Assembly (NCBI GenBank): GCA_963971405.1
Contig: OZ020491.1
Location: 31,981,019-32,045,018, forward strand
Direction: 5' to 3'
Source of the DNA: Psococerastis gibbosa
Taxonomy: Eukaryota; Arthropoda; Insecta; Psocodea; Psocidae
DNA: 64,000 bases
In this document: piece by piece, positions 53,880 to 64,000 of the stretch
Layout of the letters: each line of letters starts with the position of its first letter
Position numbering within the stretch: position 1 is the first letter of the stretch
Notes under the pieces: model-generated
Told to the model about the DNA's origin: nothing
Seen by the model: only the letters and a program-made list of their open reading frames with translations
The model's database searches: none
Position numbers and translations under genes: made by a program

Positions 53880-56800
53880 TCAGCCGTCCGCTCCTACAAA
53901 AAGTTGGAGCAAACCAAATGCCTGCATCAAACTGAAACTAAGGCCATTTAGACTGTATCATCAAAACGTACATAGTATTCGAAACAAGCGACATTTATTA
54001 GCTATGTTCCTCGATGAGGAAAACATTGACGTTGCATGTATAAGTGAGCACCACCTAGTGGTAGGTGAAAATATTATACTTCCTGGGTATACGTTAGGTA
54101 GCATTTTCTGCAGACGGGATCGCTCCATTGGTTACGGTGGAGTTTGCTTATACTTAAAGTCTGATCAAAAATATAAGGATAGATGTGATATTAATTTACT
54201 AGGCCAGGAATGTGATGCAGAAATAACCGCGATTGATTTGCTTACCCTCAATACCACAGTCATCTGTGTGTATCGGGTGCCAAATGGGGACTGGGTAAAA
54301 TTTTTGACAGTCTTTAGTCAGTCATTGGAACTGGCGTGTGGGTCTACTTCGAACCAAATCTTTGTTTCTGGTGATTTCAATATTAACACTCTCGTTCAAT
54401 CACGGGAAACGGAAATTTTTTTCGACCTCATAATTCATAAATAGCTTTGGTGTTAGCCCCACAATCTTTGAACCCACCAGAATTACCCCCACCACAGCTT
54501 CTTGTCTTGACAACATACTGACAAATATTTCTCCCGTTGATTTTTCTGATACCGTCTGCTGCAGCGGGGTCTCTGACCACCAAGGACAACTTCTCTCCAC
54601 TCAACTTGGCCACCCCTCTACAAAACCTTATATTCCACTAAAATTTCATAGGTCATATAGTAAAAATAATATAAACAAGTATTTATCTATACTTGAAGCA
54701 TCTCAGATGGCATGGTACCATGATGATCACTCAAATATAATTGACCCAAATTTGAGTTTTCAAAACCTTATAGGGAGGATTCCAAGTGTTGCCGGCCTAT
54801 GTTTTCCCCTTGTACGTACTCGGTTGAGTGCAAAACATTTAAGGCAACCAATACACGTTCGAGAAAAATAGCCGTGGCAAATAAGAACCCCGCCCTGCTA
54901 ACCTTGCATGCCAAAATGGCCAGAGAGCTTAATGCTGAATGCAATGCGCTAAAGAGGGCCAACATTGAAAATTGCATAGCATTAGCTGAAAACAAGTGAA
55001 AGGTCTCGTGGGCAATTATCAATGAAATCAAGGGTAGGTCTCCCTCAAACAGAGACATAAAGGAAATTGTTCATCAGGGCCAAACCATAAAAGAAAAGAT
55101 GCATATAGCCGAAACCTTAAATGATTATTTCATTAGTGTAATATCTGACCTCATTTCGGAAATACCGACAGCACAAGCCACAGCCATGGAGTATGTCAGT
55201 CTCTCAACTAAGGTGGATGACACCTTCTCCTTTAGACCCGTGACTGAACATGATGTGGAGGGCATTATTCTATCTCTTAAAACCACCACATCTTCAGGGT
55301 GGGATGGTCTGCCGTCAAAGGTCCTGAAATCAGCTTACAAGCCCTTGTTACCGAAGCTGGTAGAAATGATTAACCCATCACTCAGTACAGGTATTTTTCC
55401 AGATTGTCTGAAGCAAGCAATTGTTGTACCTGTTTATAAGAAAGGCCCAATAACCGACCCATCTACAATAGTTACAGGCCAATTAGCCTATTGCCTACAT
55501 TTTCAAAAATAATTGAAAATATTGTTAATATTCTATTGCTTGATTTTCTAAGGGACCATGAAGTACTTTCTATGAGGCAATTTGGATTCCATCAGGGTAG
55601 GTCTACCTCAGACGCCATTGTCAAATTGTACTAAGACATCATTAGGCACCTAGAATCGGGTGAGCTGTCCCCTGGCGTCTTCTGCGATCTCAGCAGAGCT
55701 TTCGATACCCTAGATCATGAGGCACTCCTAGGGAAACTGAATAGAATCACTATGGGATGCGTGGAGTCGCTGGAGACTGGTTCCGTAGCTACCTATTCGG
55801 TAGGAAGCAAAGGGTTGATGTTGGCAAAAAATCGGGATGGAGGGATGTTGAAACAGGAGTTCCTCAGGGAAGTGTCCTTGGCCCTACATTATTTATCATT
55901 TATATAAACGATTACGTCAAATGCATGAGCATGGCCCGTCTGTAGGCCTTTTTGCTGACGACAACTATTTCGTGTTAAGTGCCACATCAGCAACAGAAAT
56001 AGAGGCTGCCTGTAATGGGGAGCTTAGGGTGGCAAGTGACTGGCTAGCTGCCAACAAACTGATTCATAATATGGGTAAAACCAATTTTGTTGTATTCAAA
56101 ACACTCCATAAGCCCATGGATATAGATCCGCAGTTGCAAATGGGTGGTAGTGTGGTCCGGCGAGGGGTCAAAGTAGGACTGCTGGGAGCTACTATGGATC
56201 CGGCTCTCAACTGGAAACCTCATGTTAACAACCTTTGCGCAAAGCTCACCTCATGCGCTTTCCTCTTGTGGAGCCTATCCTTCCTGGTCAGTACTGATGT
56301 TCTGAAATTGGTCTATTATGGCCTCTTGGAGTCGCACCTAAGATATGGAGTAATATGCTGGGGCAACTTGGTTGACGCCGCCAGGGCATTTCTCATACAA
56401 AAAAGGGCCATTAGGACCATGGCTGGTGTTAGGGACCAGACTGTTTCCTGCAGACCGCTGTTTCGGAGCTCTGGAATCCTGACCCTCCCGGCTCTTTACA
56501 TATTGGAGGTAGCGAAATTTGCCAGGTCAAATCCCAACCTCATTAGATCACGGGACATACATGCCCACAACACTAGAAATCGTAATCGTATAAACAGAGA
56601 ATCATATAGGCTTACCTTAACCCTTAAATCTCCCGCAGTCATGGGAACCAGACTTTTTAACGTTTTACCACCCAGAATAAGGGATATTGAGGACAATAAG
56701 TTGTTCTACAACGTGCTTAAAAAAGAATTGTTAAACATTTGTCCGTATTCTGTCAGTGATGAGTTCTTTGAAGTCTATAGGAATTAGAAATAGCATTCCC

Positions 56801-57060
56801 CACCCTTTAATACACCACACCCCTAACACATACTAACACTCTTAACATTGACCTAATAACTGCCAGTTATCTAACGTTAGGATTTTTTTTAATTTTATTT
56901 AATTATGTATACGCATTTTCGCCCCCTCTAATTCTGACGATGCCTAAAACTAAGACGACATGCCTAGGCGGTTGACTTAGTTAAGACTGGTGGAAATACT
57001 GAAATGTATACACCAGCTACCAGCTTTTGTGTGTCTGAGTCTGCAAAGAAAAAAAAAAAC
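53880..57060 (+). mobile_element. CR1-like LINE ORF2 copy, frame-shifted, with A-tail
   Basis: Related to the element at 25.5-29.9 kb (both encode a WDQRVSCRPLF-like / RDQTVSCRPLF block) but in plus orientation. It contains endonuclease and RT in several frames and ends in a 3' UTR with an A-run at 57048-57059. ORF1 is not visible, so the copy is 5'-truncated or its ORF1 is too decayed to see. Confidence 0.87.
53940..56787 (+). pseudogene. CR1-like LINE ORF2 (endonuclease and RT), several frameshifts and stops
   Basis: Endonuclease pieces: YHQNVHSIRNKRHLL, CISEHHL, YGGVCLYLKS and VSGDFNINTL. After a shift near 54440 come FEPTRITPTTASCLDNIL and GVSDHQGQLLS. RT pieces: SGWDGLPSKVLKSAYKPLLP, VVPVYKKGP, NYRPISLLPTFSKIIENI after a shift near 55470, [28 protein letters not shown] and LFADDNYF (FADD box). 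Further pieces are LLGATMDPALNWKPH and VSCRPLF, ending FFEVYRN at 56787. Stops occur at 54997 and 55634. The sequence is recognisable end to end but disabled in at least five places. Confidence 0.9.
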
Positions 57061-57196
57061 AGTACAAATCAAAGATATAACATAGAATAATACCAAGATA
57101 GAGAGGGAATGAATCTGTCAACTAAAATCTATTAGACCAAAATGGAAATATTTTCTTGCTTATTAGTATATTATTTTTCAAGAAGTGGGAAACATG

Positions 57197-57247
57197 ATGG
57201 ACCAGACCAATTGAGGAGTGATTTTAAAGTTGAACCCAGTAATGATG
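57197..57247 (+). pseudogene. Zinc-finger pseudogene 5, probable first exon
   Basis: ATG GAC CAG ACC AAT opens, and after a one-base shift the sequence reads RSDFKVEPSND and ends at donor GATG|GTAAGC in phase 1. This is the family phase and leader type (K-V-E-P). It joins to 58280 in frame (ETTEEVV). The frameshift at TTGAGG is the first defect of the copy. Confidence 0.5.
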
Positions 57248-57384
57248 GTAAGCTTTTTACTAAAGGATCCTGAATTACGATGGTGTTTTGAGATTACAAG
57301 GGGCCTTAAAGGCTTAAAAGCCATTTTTTTTTACATAGTACATGGACAGTACATTGACAGTAAAATGTTGTTTCCAACGCCTGC

Positions 57385-57690
57385 TTTCAGCGTTTCTGCT
57401 TTAAGCAACCCTGTCAGCCTGGCGGGGGGAGTGCGTCTGTTTGTTAACCTGAGGCACCCTAAGGGCAGACTCTTTCACCTCGGGGGAAAGGGAAGTTGAC
57501 TGACAGGGTGGTCCTCCTGATTATAGTGGATTCCGAACCACTTGGGGAACATGGTAAAGTCACACGATTAGATCGGAGGTGACCAGGACTCGACTTATAC
57601 TGCCTAAGCGCGTTATCATGTCCCACCAGGTTCCCCTGCCAACGCTGTGCACACAACCAAGTTTGCCGCAGTTTGAAACATGCTCTGTTT
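57385..57690 (+). repeat. Dispersed repeat family D, longest copy
   Basis: CGCCTGCTTTCAGCGTTTCT, AAGCAACCCTGTCAGCCTGG, GAGGCACCCTAAGG, GTTGACTGACAGGG, then CTCCTGATTATAGTGGATTC to ACCAAGTTTGCCGCAG. It combines the left part seen at 5770 and 17010 with the right part seen at 53335. It lies in the intron of zinc-finger pseudogene 5. Confidence 0.8.
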
Positions 57691-57782
57691 GACAGTAAAA
57701 TGAATCCAATAACACTTGTGATTACTGATCAGCTTTTTCAGAGAACACTTACACAAAGGCCTCGGTAGTATGACCGCAATTT

Positions 57783-57917
57783 GAGGATATGGAAAAACTG
57801 GGCTTGGCGGGGCCGCTTGTGGGGTCCAGCGGTTAAGACGACGCCCCGGTTAGGCGTAGATCGTGGGTTCGAATCCTGCCAAGCCCAGTTTTTTCCATAT
57901 CCTCTAATTTCGGTTAC
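57783..57917 (+). mobile_element. tRNA-related foldback element (family S), complete copy C
   Basis: A tRNA-like core (A-box region GGTCCAGCGGTTAAGACGA, anticodon arm ACGCC-CCGGTTA-GGCGT, B box GGTTCGAATCC) is enclosed by long inverted arms. GAGGATATGGAAAAACTGGG stands on the left, and CCCAGTTTTTTCCATATCCT followed by C on the right. The arms pair with one bulged base and extend what would be an acceptor stem. Family S copies A and B share core and right arm. Non-coding; likely transcribed by RNA polymerase III in principle (inference). Confidence 0.82.
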
Positions 57918-58279
57918 AATGAGGAGGTTACCTCTTCAACCAAAGTTAATTTAATGTCAGTGTTATATGTACCATATAATGCTACAATGTATTCGGTAGT
58001 ATGGTTTGAACCTACATTTTCATAATTAAACCAAATACAATTACAAAGACTTTCAAGTTACATGATGAAGTATGAGGATCCGGGATGATTAGCCGTGGTT
58101 GTAATAACAGTATAAATGTATAAATCTTATTTTCGGTACTTAAGACCTTAACGTAATAATATAGACTAGGTGGGATTATGCAATTGAGCACAACCCCTCA
58201 CACGCTCCGGCTTGAGGGGACACAGTTTTTGACATCTATCTACATCCTTTTAAAGAGTTGAAATTATAATTTGTTGCAG

Positions 58280-58968
58280 AAACAACAGAAGAAGTGGTCA
58301 TAAAATGCGAAATAGCATCAGACGATGAAACACCACCATCACTGACGACCCGATCAGAACCAAGACTGCAGTTTACCATCTAATGAAACAACCCTTAAAC
58401 TACTCCTGTGGAACAAAAAAAAATCCAGTGCGGGATTTGCCCAAAATTATTATCCTTCAACAGTGCCTTGCAGCGCCATATAAGAAAACACAACAATGAC
58501 AAAGCTATACCGTGCCAGTACCGTTGGAAAAAAAATTTAAAAACCAATTTTTCCTGGATGGGCACATAAGAACCCATGCCGGGGAGAAACCTTTCCAGTG
58601 CAACGTTTGTGATAGAAAGTTTACTGTTAAGAGTGGCTTACAGCAGCATAAGAAAGTTCACCAAGAAGATTGTAAGTCGCAGTTTCCGTTTTGTTTAAAA
58701 TATTTGTTGCAAAGTCGAAGTATGGATAAACATTTCAAGAAGCATACTGGGGCCAGACCGTTTGTGTGTTTGCACTGTCACAAGAATTTTTCTTTGAAGC
58801 ACGGGAATTGCTGCGACATATTGTGCGGATTCATAATGTGGAATATGAGTGTAAAAATTGTAGTTTGGCGCATTTTTCTCGAAAGGTTGATTACAAAATT
58901 CATTTGAAAATGCATGACAAGGAAAATGGCGCAAAATCGAGACCAAAGCATGTGAAAGAGGTTGCTTA
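58280..58968 (+). pseudogene. Zinc-finger pseudogene 5, main exon
   Basis: Acceptor TTTGTTGCAG|AAACAA (phase 1) opens ETTEEVVIKCEIASDDETPP, the family leader with V-I-K-C-E. A stop follows at 58381. Finger pieces then appear in different frames: IQCGICPKLLSFNSALQRH, FQCNVCDRKFTVKSGLQQH, FVCLHCHKNFSLKHG and YECKNCSLAHFSRKVDYK, ending KHVKEVA. At least three frameshifts and several lost cysteines or histidines show it is not functional. Intron position and phase are kept, so it is a DNA-level duplicate and not a retrocopy. Confidence 0.85.
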
Positions 58969-59361
58969 AAGCACTTGAAGGATTTGCAAGGACGACTCTA
59001 GTCGGCTAGTTAAATATTACAATGTTATAATATACAGTATATTATATAATATTATATATAATTGTAATAAAAAATATAATTAAATATTGATGTAATAATA
59101 TTTTAAACAAATATCTAAATATCTTCTGAAGTGATGAAGTGACTTTTTATTTTTTATTAATTTGTCTCGCTAGAGCGTTGAAATACACAGCTGCGCAGGT
59201 TCTGATAGCAAAGCAGAGACCAGCTCTAAGAGGCGTAAAGTTCTAGATTGATGGCGGGGGCAAAACTAAGTAGACCTTATGACGTCATCAGGCATGATAA
59301 GGAAAAATTGAAAATATATGAGCAAAATAGTAGGGTTTTACGCATTTTAATAGTAGTAAAG

Positions 59362-59520
59362 TATAGCTGTAGATTTTACAAAGCTAAAAAAGGAATGCCT
59401 ATATATTCATATTGCTGCAAAGGGGACCATGAAGTATGAAACCACGTCTTAAAATGCTCGAAGCTGGGGGGCGAAACCTCCCCCCCCCCCCCAACTTTAC
59501 GTCCCTGCCCGCTCTACTTA
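59362..59520 (+). repeat. Duplicated segment, copy 1
   Basis: TAGCTGTAGATTTTACAAAG, ATTCATATTGCTGCAAAGG, AACCACGTCTT and ATGCTCGAAGCTGGGG recur in the same order at 60315-60490. Both end in C/G-rich runs and TTACGTCCCTGC. Confidence 0.8.
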
Positions 59521-59606
59521 TTTTTGGTAGAAATTTGAATTTTACGTGAAATATTAAATATTCTTTGGATCATCGGTATTGGAAGAAATATTTCAATAGT
59601 ATATCG

Positions 59607-59770
59607 ACTTCGATGGGAAGGTGGTAGCGTGCTTGTGCGAGTCTCTACACCCCATGCGATCGGAGACGTGTCGTAACTCAACACGGGTACTAACCTACAG
59701 AGGCGACTGAGGAGGTTAATCGGATACATTCATTAAATTGTTTGTATGCGGTTAACCCTTTTAAAAAATG
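59607..59770 (+). repeat. Dispersed repeat family F, copy 3
   Basis: GGTGGTAGCGTGCTTGTGCG, AGTCTCTACAC, GGAGACGTGTCGTAACTC and ATTCATTAAATTGTTTG match copies at 45585 (same strand) and 12180 (opposite strand). Confidence 0.75.
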
Positions 59771-59979
59771 TATACGTATAAAGATAACTGAATAAAATTA
59801 AAGTAAATGAATACGATATTCAAAAATTAATCTAAAGCAGACCATTTACACACCACTTATACACCATGTACATACCTATATAATTTGTTCGCTTGGTGGA
59901 GGAAGAATTTTAGACGTTGCCCGGGGACGCCGACGTTTTATATCACTTTTGACTGATGGCAAAAAAAAAAACGTACGTG

Positions 59980-60067
59980 AGGAGGCTTCTTCCATGTCCC
60001 CAGGAGGCTTCTTCCATGTCTCCAGGAGGCTTCTTCCATGTCCCCAGGAGGCTTCTTCCATGTCCCC
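59980..60067. repeat. 22-bp minisatellite, four copies
   Basis: AGGAGGCTTCTTCCATGTCC with C/T variation repeats at 59980, 60002, 60024 and 60046. One unit has TCTCC instead of TCCCC. An open minus frame across it is only the repeat read through. Confidence 0.95.
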
Positions 60068-60314
60068 ATGGGGATCCACTTTAAATGGAGAACGTGGGCG
60101 GTGCTGATTGAATTGCACTTTCCATTATATAAAATTATCTGTTTGCATTTTTAATACCAGGGAATTAAATAAACCCCGGTATTATAATCGTCATGATCAG
60201 CCTGCACTGGCCCCGCAGGGGTTAAAAACAATTTTGAATAGCACTTTCAATTGTAAAATTATTTTGTTTACATTTTTAATCCCAGGTTAAGATAAAAAAT
60301 AATCGCTATTATAG

Positions 60315-60490
60315 CTGTAGATTTTACAAAGCTAACAAAGGAATGCGTATATTCATATTGCTGCAAAGGCGCCCGAGGGTCTCCATGAACCACGTCTTGC
60401 AATGCTCGAAGCTGGGGGGGGGGGGGGGCGAAGCCCCCCAAAGGAGCCGGGGGCAAGATGGACCGTGCCCCCGCCTACATTACGTCCCTG
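60315..60490 (+). repeat. Duplicated segment, copy 2
   Basis: Second copy of 59362-59520, with an expanded poly-G run at 60415-60428 and extra sequence (AAAGGAGCCGGGGG). Nearby GAATTGCACTTTCCATTAT at 60110 and GAATAGCACTTTCAATTGT at 60236 form another local duplication. Confidence 0.78.
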
Positions 60491-61358
60491 CAAGTTATTC
60501 AAATTGGATTTGAACAAAATGGATTTTCGTTTCTCTGGATGGCCGTACGAAAGTTCTCGATTGCATAACCTTATTATTGCAGAAGTGCTTGGCGAAAAAT
60601 AACTTTCAAGAGGTAATCCCCCACTACGCTACATGTCTTGAATAGAATCGCGGCTTATGTGGAAGCCTAGTGCCAAACGTTTCGTCAACATCTGCGGGCT
60701 GCATCTTCACTCTTCAGGGGTACTACGCTGACTCAGTTCAGTAGAATCTGCAATAGTATTTGTACTAGGAGGGTGGGAAGGGACCAGGGGAAGGCATCCT
60801 GGTTTCTTCTTTGTTCTTGAAATAGTGGAATTTACGCAGTTTGAAAGCAGTTACCCTATGTGAAGAATATTTCAGCCGGGGAATGTTTTTGAAAAAAAAT
60901 ATGCCTGAAATAGTCTGTCGGCAAAAATTCTTGATTAAAAAAAATAATAATAACTGAACAATTTAATTTGCTGTTTTTGTTTACCAATTTATTGTTAAAT
61001 TTGGGAGGGGGGGGGGTCGACTAAATTTCAGCGGACCCCCCCCCCCCTTTGGCTACGCCACTGGATTTTGCACTCAGAAAATCCGGAATTTGGTTTAATT
61101 GTAGAAATATTGCCGACCACCGCAACAGGTGGTCCGAGTAGTTTTGTGCAATGACGCCGCAGTGGCGTATACCTGCATATGGGGCGCAGAAAGATAATAA
61201 TAATAATAATAATAATAATGCGTGTATTTATCAAAAACACATAACAAATTATACTGAACCGGTGCCACAAAGCCAAAAAGGCGCGTTGGGATCACGACAG
61301 AAAGAAGTTCATGACTATACAGGGGCGACCTGGTCTTACCTCCCCCTGAACATTGTTG
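60491..61358. other. No gene; simple repeats and a TIR-like end
   Basis: CAAACGTTTCGTCAACATCT near 60677 belongs to the foldback family at 284. Poly-G/poly-C runs at 61008-61048 end in GGCTACGCCACTG, the type of terminus seen in CAG-ended elements. (AAT)n lies at 61196-61219. No coding sequence. Confidence 0.5.
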
Positions 61359-62148
61359 TTTTCCAATTTATACGTAGTATAAGGAAAACTTTGTGTTGGT
61401 CGAAATTTTCGACTCCGAGATGTCATCGGATTTACACGTTCTGAGGTACCAGGAACCCAAAAATGTGGATTTTACGAAATGTCTGCCTGTCGCTCTGACT
61501 GTTCATCGATTTCCGGGCAAACTACTCGGTTGATTTTTATGAAATATGGCATACAAAATTTATACATCGGGACCATTTTTTTTATTTCGGGCAAACACGA
61601 TTTTTTGGGGGGGGGGAGGGGGGGGGGGGTTTGTTATAAAAAACTCCAAAAATAAGTCTAAAAAAATTATTTCTAAAAAATGGCTCCAACTATTTCTTTT
61701 AAATTCACATACAGTATATTGCAGTCGTTATTAATTTTAACAAAATGCAGTGGGTCGCTGCTTGCCCCTTGATAGTTTGCTTCTGGGGGTAAAAAAATAA
61801 AAATAAGTCAAGTTTGTTTATGAAAAATGACTTAAAAAATATTTTTTCTGTGGAACTTTTCTAATAATGATATCTACCTTCAGGTATGTTTTAGGTGTTC
61901 AATAGAGTAACAAAACCAAACAGGTTGCTTTCCCCCAAAAAATATTTGACTTTGCAAAAAATTATTTTTTGTAGAAATTCTGGAAAATTCACGCTCCATT
62001 AATTACATTGCGTACCCTGTCCTTGTTACTACCGTTACAGTGCATTGGTCTGTTCTTTCCAGAATATGCAATTGAGAATTAAGGGGTTTTAATATATTGA
62101 GGTGCCCCCCCCCCCTCCCCGAGGGATCCGAAATTTAACCATAGGGAG
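61359..62148 (+). repeat. Dispersed repeat family C, copy 3 (complete)
   Basis: Starts TTCCAATTTATACGTAGTAT with AAGGAAAACTTTGTG, includes TTTCCGGGCAAACTACTCGG, CCCCTTGATAGTTTGCTTCT and GGGGGTAAAAAAATAAAAA, and ends CCGAAATTTAACCATAGG after a C-run. Copy 4 (63235 to the window end) has the same end, which defines a unit of about 790 bp. Confidence 0.88.
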
Positions 62149-62239
62149 ATTATTTACTATGAAATTACACATTATGTCTATCTACAAATTTATAAATTGG
62201 TTCGACTAGGACGCCACTGTGATGCCTTATGCCTTAACA

Positions 62240-62420
62240 TTGACTTTTTCGTACTATTACTAAGCCAACCTAGCGGAGTTAGGGCTACAAAGCCCTCTCT
62301 TACACTCAACCACCTGCTCTAGATGCCCTCCAAAGGCCAGAAAATGTAGCAAGTGTGGGACTCGTACCAACTGCCTTTCGTGGGAAAGTTGGAGTCTGTA
62401 CCACTGGCATGGAGCGCTGA
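62240..62420 (+). mobile_element. SINE-like repeat (family E), best copy
   Basis: Plus strand runs TACTAAGCCAACCTAGCGGA, GTTAGGGCTACAAAGCCCTC, GCCCTCCAAAGGCCAGAAAA, GTGTGGGACTCGTACCAAC and TTGGAGTCTGTACCACTGGC. On the minus strand CCAGTGGTACAGACTC (A-box-like) and TGGTACGAGTCCC (B-box-like) stand at the head, so the element is read in minus orientation with a tRNA-derived head. Confidence 0.72.
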
Positions 62421-62469
62421 ATTAAAAAAAAAAAACGAGTTCCCATTGTTGGTTTGGTGTTACTGTTAA

Positions 62470-62721
62470 AGGATGGAATACAGACACGCGCTCTACTATT
62501 TGCAGTTCATTGGCGAACCGCGGAGCCTGTTCTGTTCTCCAGCACTCAGTTCGTCAGTTGTCCGTTAGCCGTGCTAGTGTACACAGTGCTGGTGATTTTC
62601 CGCGTCACAAAGTGTTCAGTGTTTCTCCAGTTCAGTTTTTCCATTCGGATAAAATTTTCCAGTATTTTTCCACTGTCATCCTCCAGTGATATCTCCCGCA
62701 GATTTTCAAATTTCATTCAAG
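62470..62721 (+). other. Possible non-coding first exon of a downstream gene
   Basis: A more GC-rich, CpG-containing stretch than its surroundings, with TCAGTT initiator-like repeats near 62541-62555. It ends at a strong donor ATTCAAG|GTAACT at 62721. An open frame exists but lacks recognisable protein features. This could be the 5' UTR exon of a gene beyond the window. Speculative. Confidence 0.3.
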
Positions 62722-63234
62722 GTAACTTTTAATACTAAATCTTAGGAGGTGACTGACAGTTCGTCGAACCGCAGATTTGTAAACATCATATTTTCAATGG
62801 CGCAGTAGCATGATTTTGGGTTACCTACATCAGATTCAGAAATCAAAATATTCATTACTGAAACAGAAAAATATTAAATTAAAAGCGTAAAAATTGTGAG
62901 CTTTAAAGTTGTAAACTGTAAATAAGTGCCAATAAAATGTAAACAATGGTTTTTGACTAGAACAGGGTTCCCAACAAAAATTTTCCAATGACAATCACAA
63001 TACAGCCGCTGCTTATAGGCTTAGTAGCGAAGGACCTGATCAACATTAATTCCTAAGCTATAGTGAAAAATGTGGTCGCTCCCCCCCCCCCCCTAAGGCC
63101 TTAAGGCCAGCTAACCTAATGTCATACTACACCCGATCACGATAGCATGGCACTCGGAACACTAAGTCACTAAGTTATGTTGTCTATTTATTCGAAAACT
63201 TGCATAAGCGGAACACAGAGTTTTTTCGATTTTT
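62722..63234. other. No gene seen
   Basis: AT-rich with a poly-C run at 63079-63093. No exon or repeat was recognised before repeat C. Confidence 0.45.
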
Positions 63235-64000
63235 GCTTTCCAATTTATACGTAGTATAAGGAAAGCTTTGTGATGGTCGAAATTTTCGATTCCGAGATTT
63301 TAACGGATTTACACGTCTTGAGGTCCCAGGAACCAAAAAAAAGTGGTTTTGACGAAATGTCGCTTTATCTGTTCATCGATTTCCGGGCAAACTACTTGGT
63401 CGATTTTGATGAAATTTAGCATGTCGGTTCACAAAATTAATGCCTCGGGACCATTTGTTTTTATTTTGAGCTAACTCAATTTGGGGGGGGGGGGGGTTTA
63501 TTCTCAAAAACTCCCAAAATAACGTCTACAAAAATTATATCTCAAAAACGGCTCCAACAATTTCTTTTAAATTCACATACTGTATGTTGTAGTCGTTATT
63601 ATTGTTAATAAAATGCGGGGGGTCGCTTGCCCCTTGATAGTTTCCTTCTGGGGGTAAAAAAAAATAAAAATAACTAAATTTCAATTAAAAATGACTAAAA
63701 AATAATTTTTCTGTGAAACCTTTCTATCGTTGATTTCTACCTTCAGGCATGTTTTAGGTGTTAAATTGAGTAATGAAACCGGACAGGTTGCTTGCCCAAA
63801 AAACTATTTGGTTTTGTGCAAAAACATGTTTTTTTGAAAAAATGATAGAAAATTCAAGTGCATTGCGTGCCCCTGCCATTATTACTGTGTGGTAATGTGT
63901 AATGACCTATCTGGAATTTACCTCACCTCCAGCGACGTCGGGTGGACAACCCCTCCTCCGCCCCCCCCCCCCACCGAGATATCCGAAATGTAACCATAGG
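63235..64000 (+). repeat. Dispersed repeat family C, copy 4 (runs to the window end)
   Basis: CTTTCCAATTTATACGTAGT, AAGGAAAGCTTTGTGATGG, AGGTCCCAGGAACC, TGGGGGTAAAAAAAAATAAA-like block, then TGCCATTATTACTGTGTGGT and the terminal CCGAAATGTAACCATAGG at the very edge of the window. Close to copy 3 over its whole length. Confidence 0.88.

Noticed and set aside
57810-57895. Functional tRNA gene
   Set aside because: The standard 7-bp acceptor stem is not at the right distance from the D arm, U33 is replaced by C, and the sequence is repetitive; it is a tRNA-derived repeat.
59876-60118. 80-codon minus frame with repeated EEASWGH-type units
   Set aside because: It is the 22-bp minisatellite read through; no further support.
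61546-61734. 62-codon frame with a poly-glycine run
   Set aside because: The run is a poly-G tract inside repeat family C; not conserved in the other copies.

Overview
The window reads as arthropod nuclear DNA, most likely an insect. I base this on AT-rich intergenic DNA, short introns with GT/AG borders, several non-LTR retrotransposon (LINE) clades, short foldback DNA transposons, and a family of C2H2 zinc-finger genes of the CSKSF finger type. The species cannot be named from sequence alone. There are no bacterial operons, CRISPR arrays, viral genes, rRNA genes or ordinary tRNA genes.

Host genes. Four C2H2 zinc-finger loci look readable: gene 1 (+, 6.9-13.3 kb, 3 exons, 11 fingers), gene 2 (+, 15.6-19.1 kb, 3 exons, 11 fingers), gene 3 (-, 22.2-24.4 kb, 2 exons, a very homogeneous array) and gene 4 (+, 43.3-44.8 kb, 7 fingers). 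A fifth copy (57.2-59.0 kb, +) is a pseudogene. All five share an acidic leader with short psi-K-x-E motifs, and genes 2 and 3 and the pseudogene share a phase-1 intron before or within the leader. One conserved housekeeping gene is complete: TMED2, a p24-family cargo receptor (-, 48.4-50.9 kb, 3 exons, 201 aa).

Mobile DNA fills most of the rest. A LINE of the LOA/R1 group (37.28-43.19 kb, -) has both ORFs open, a 12-bp target-site duplication and a (CTA)n tail, and it stops just upstream of zinc-finger gene 4. A second LINE (about 30.95-35.06 kb, -) has an ORF2 broken by one stop codon. Two related CR1-like LINEs (25.5-29.9 kb, -, and 53.9-57.06 kb, +) are full length or nearly so but carry several frameshifts. 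Many 5'-truncated LINE ends (RTE type, GATT-tailed Jockey type, RNase-H type) lie in introns and 3' flanks. One RTE copy inserted exactly at the stop codon of gene 1. Non-autonomous DNA elements include a Harbinger-like foldback MITE family (TTA/TAA duplications), a 1.8-kb element with an 8-bp duplication and an internal tandem array, an element with CAG-type ends whose empty site is visible elsewhere in the window, and other palindromes. There are also two tRNA-related SINE-like families and several unclassified dispersed repeats.

The overall picture is a dispersed zinc-finger family in a retrotransposon-dense region. Insertions have reshaped these genes: a new 3' flank in gene 1, a split finger array in gene 3 and a LINE at the 5' edge of gene 4. 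Whether these zinc-finger proteins silence the neighbouring elements is a hypothesis, not something the sequence proves.
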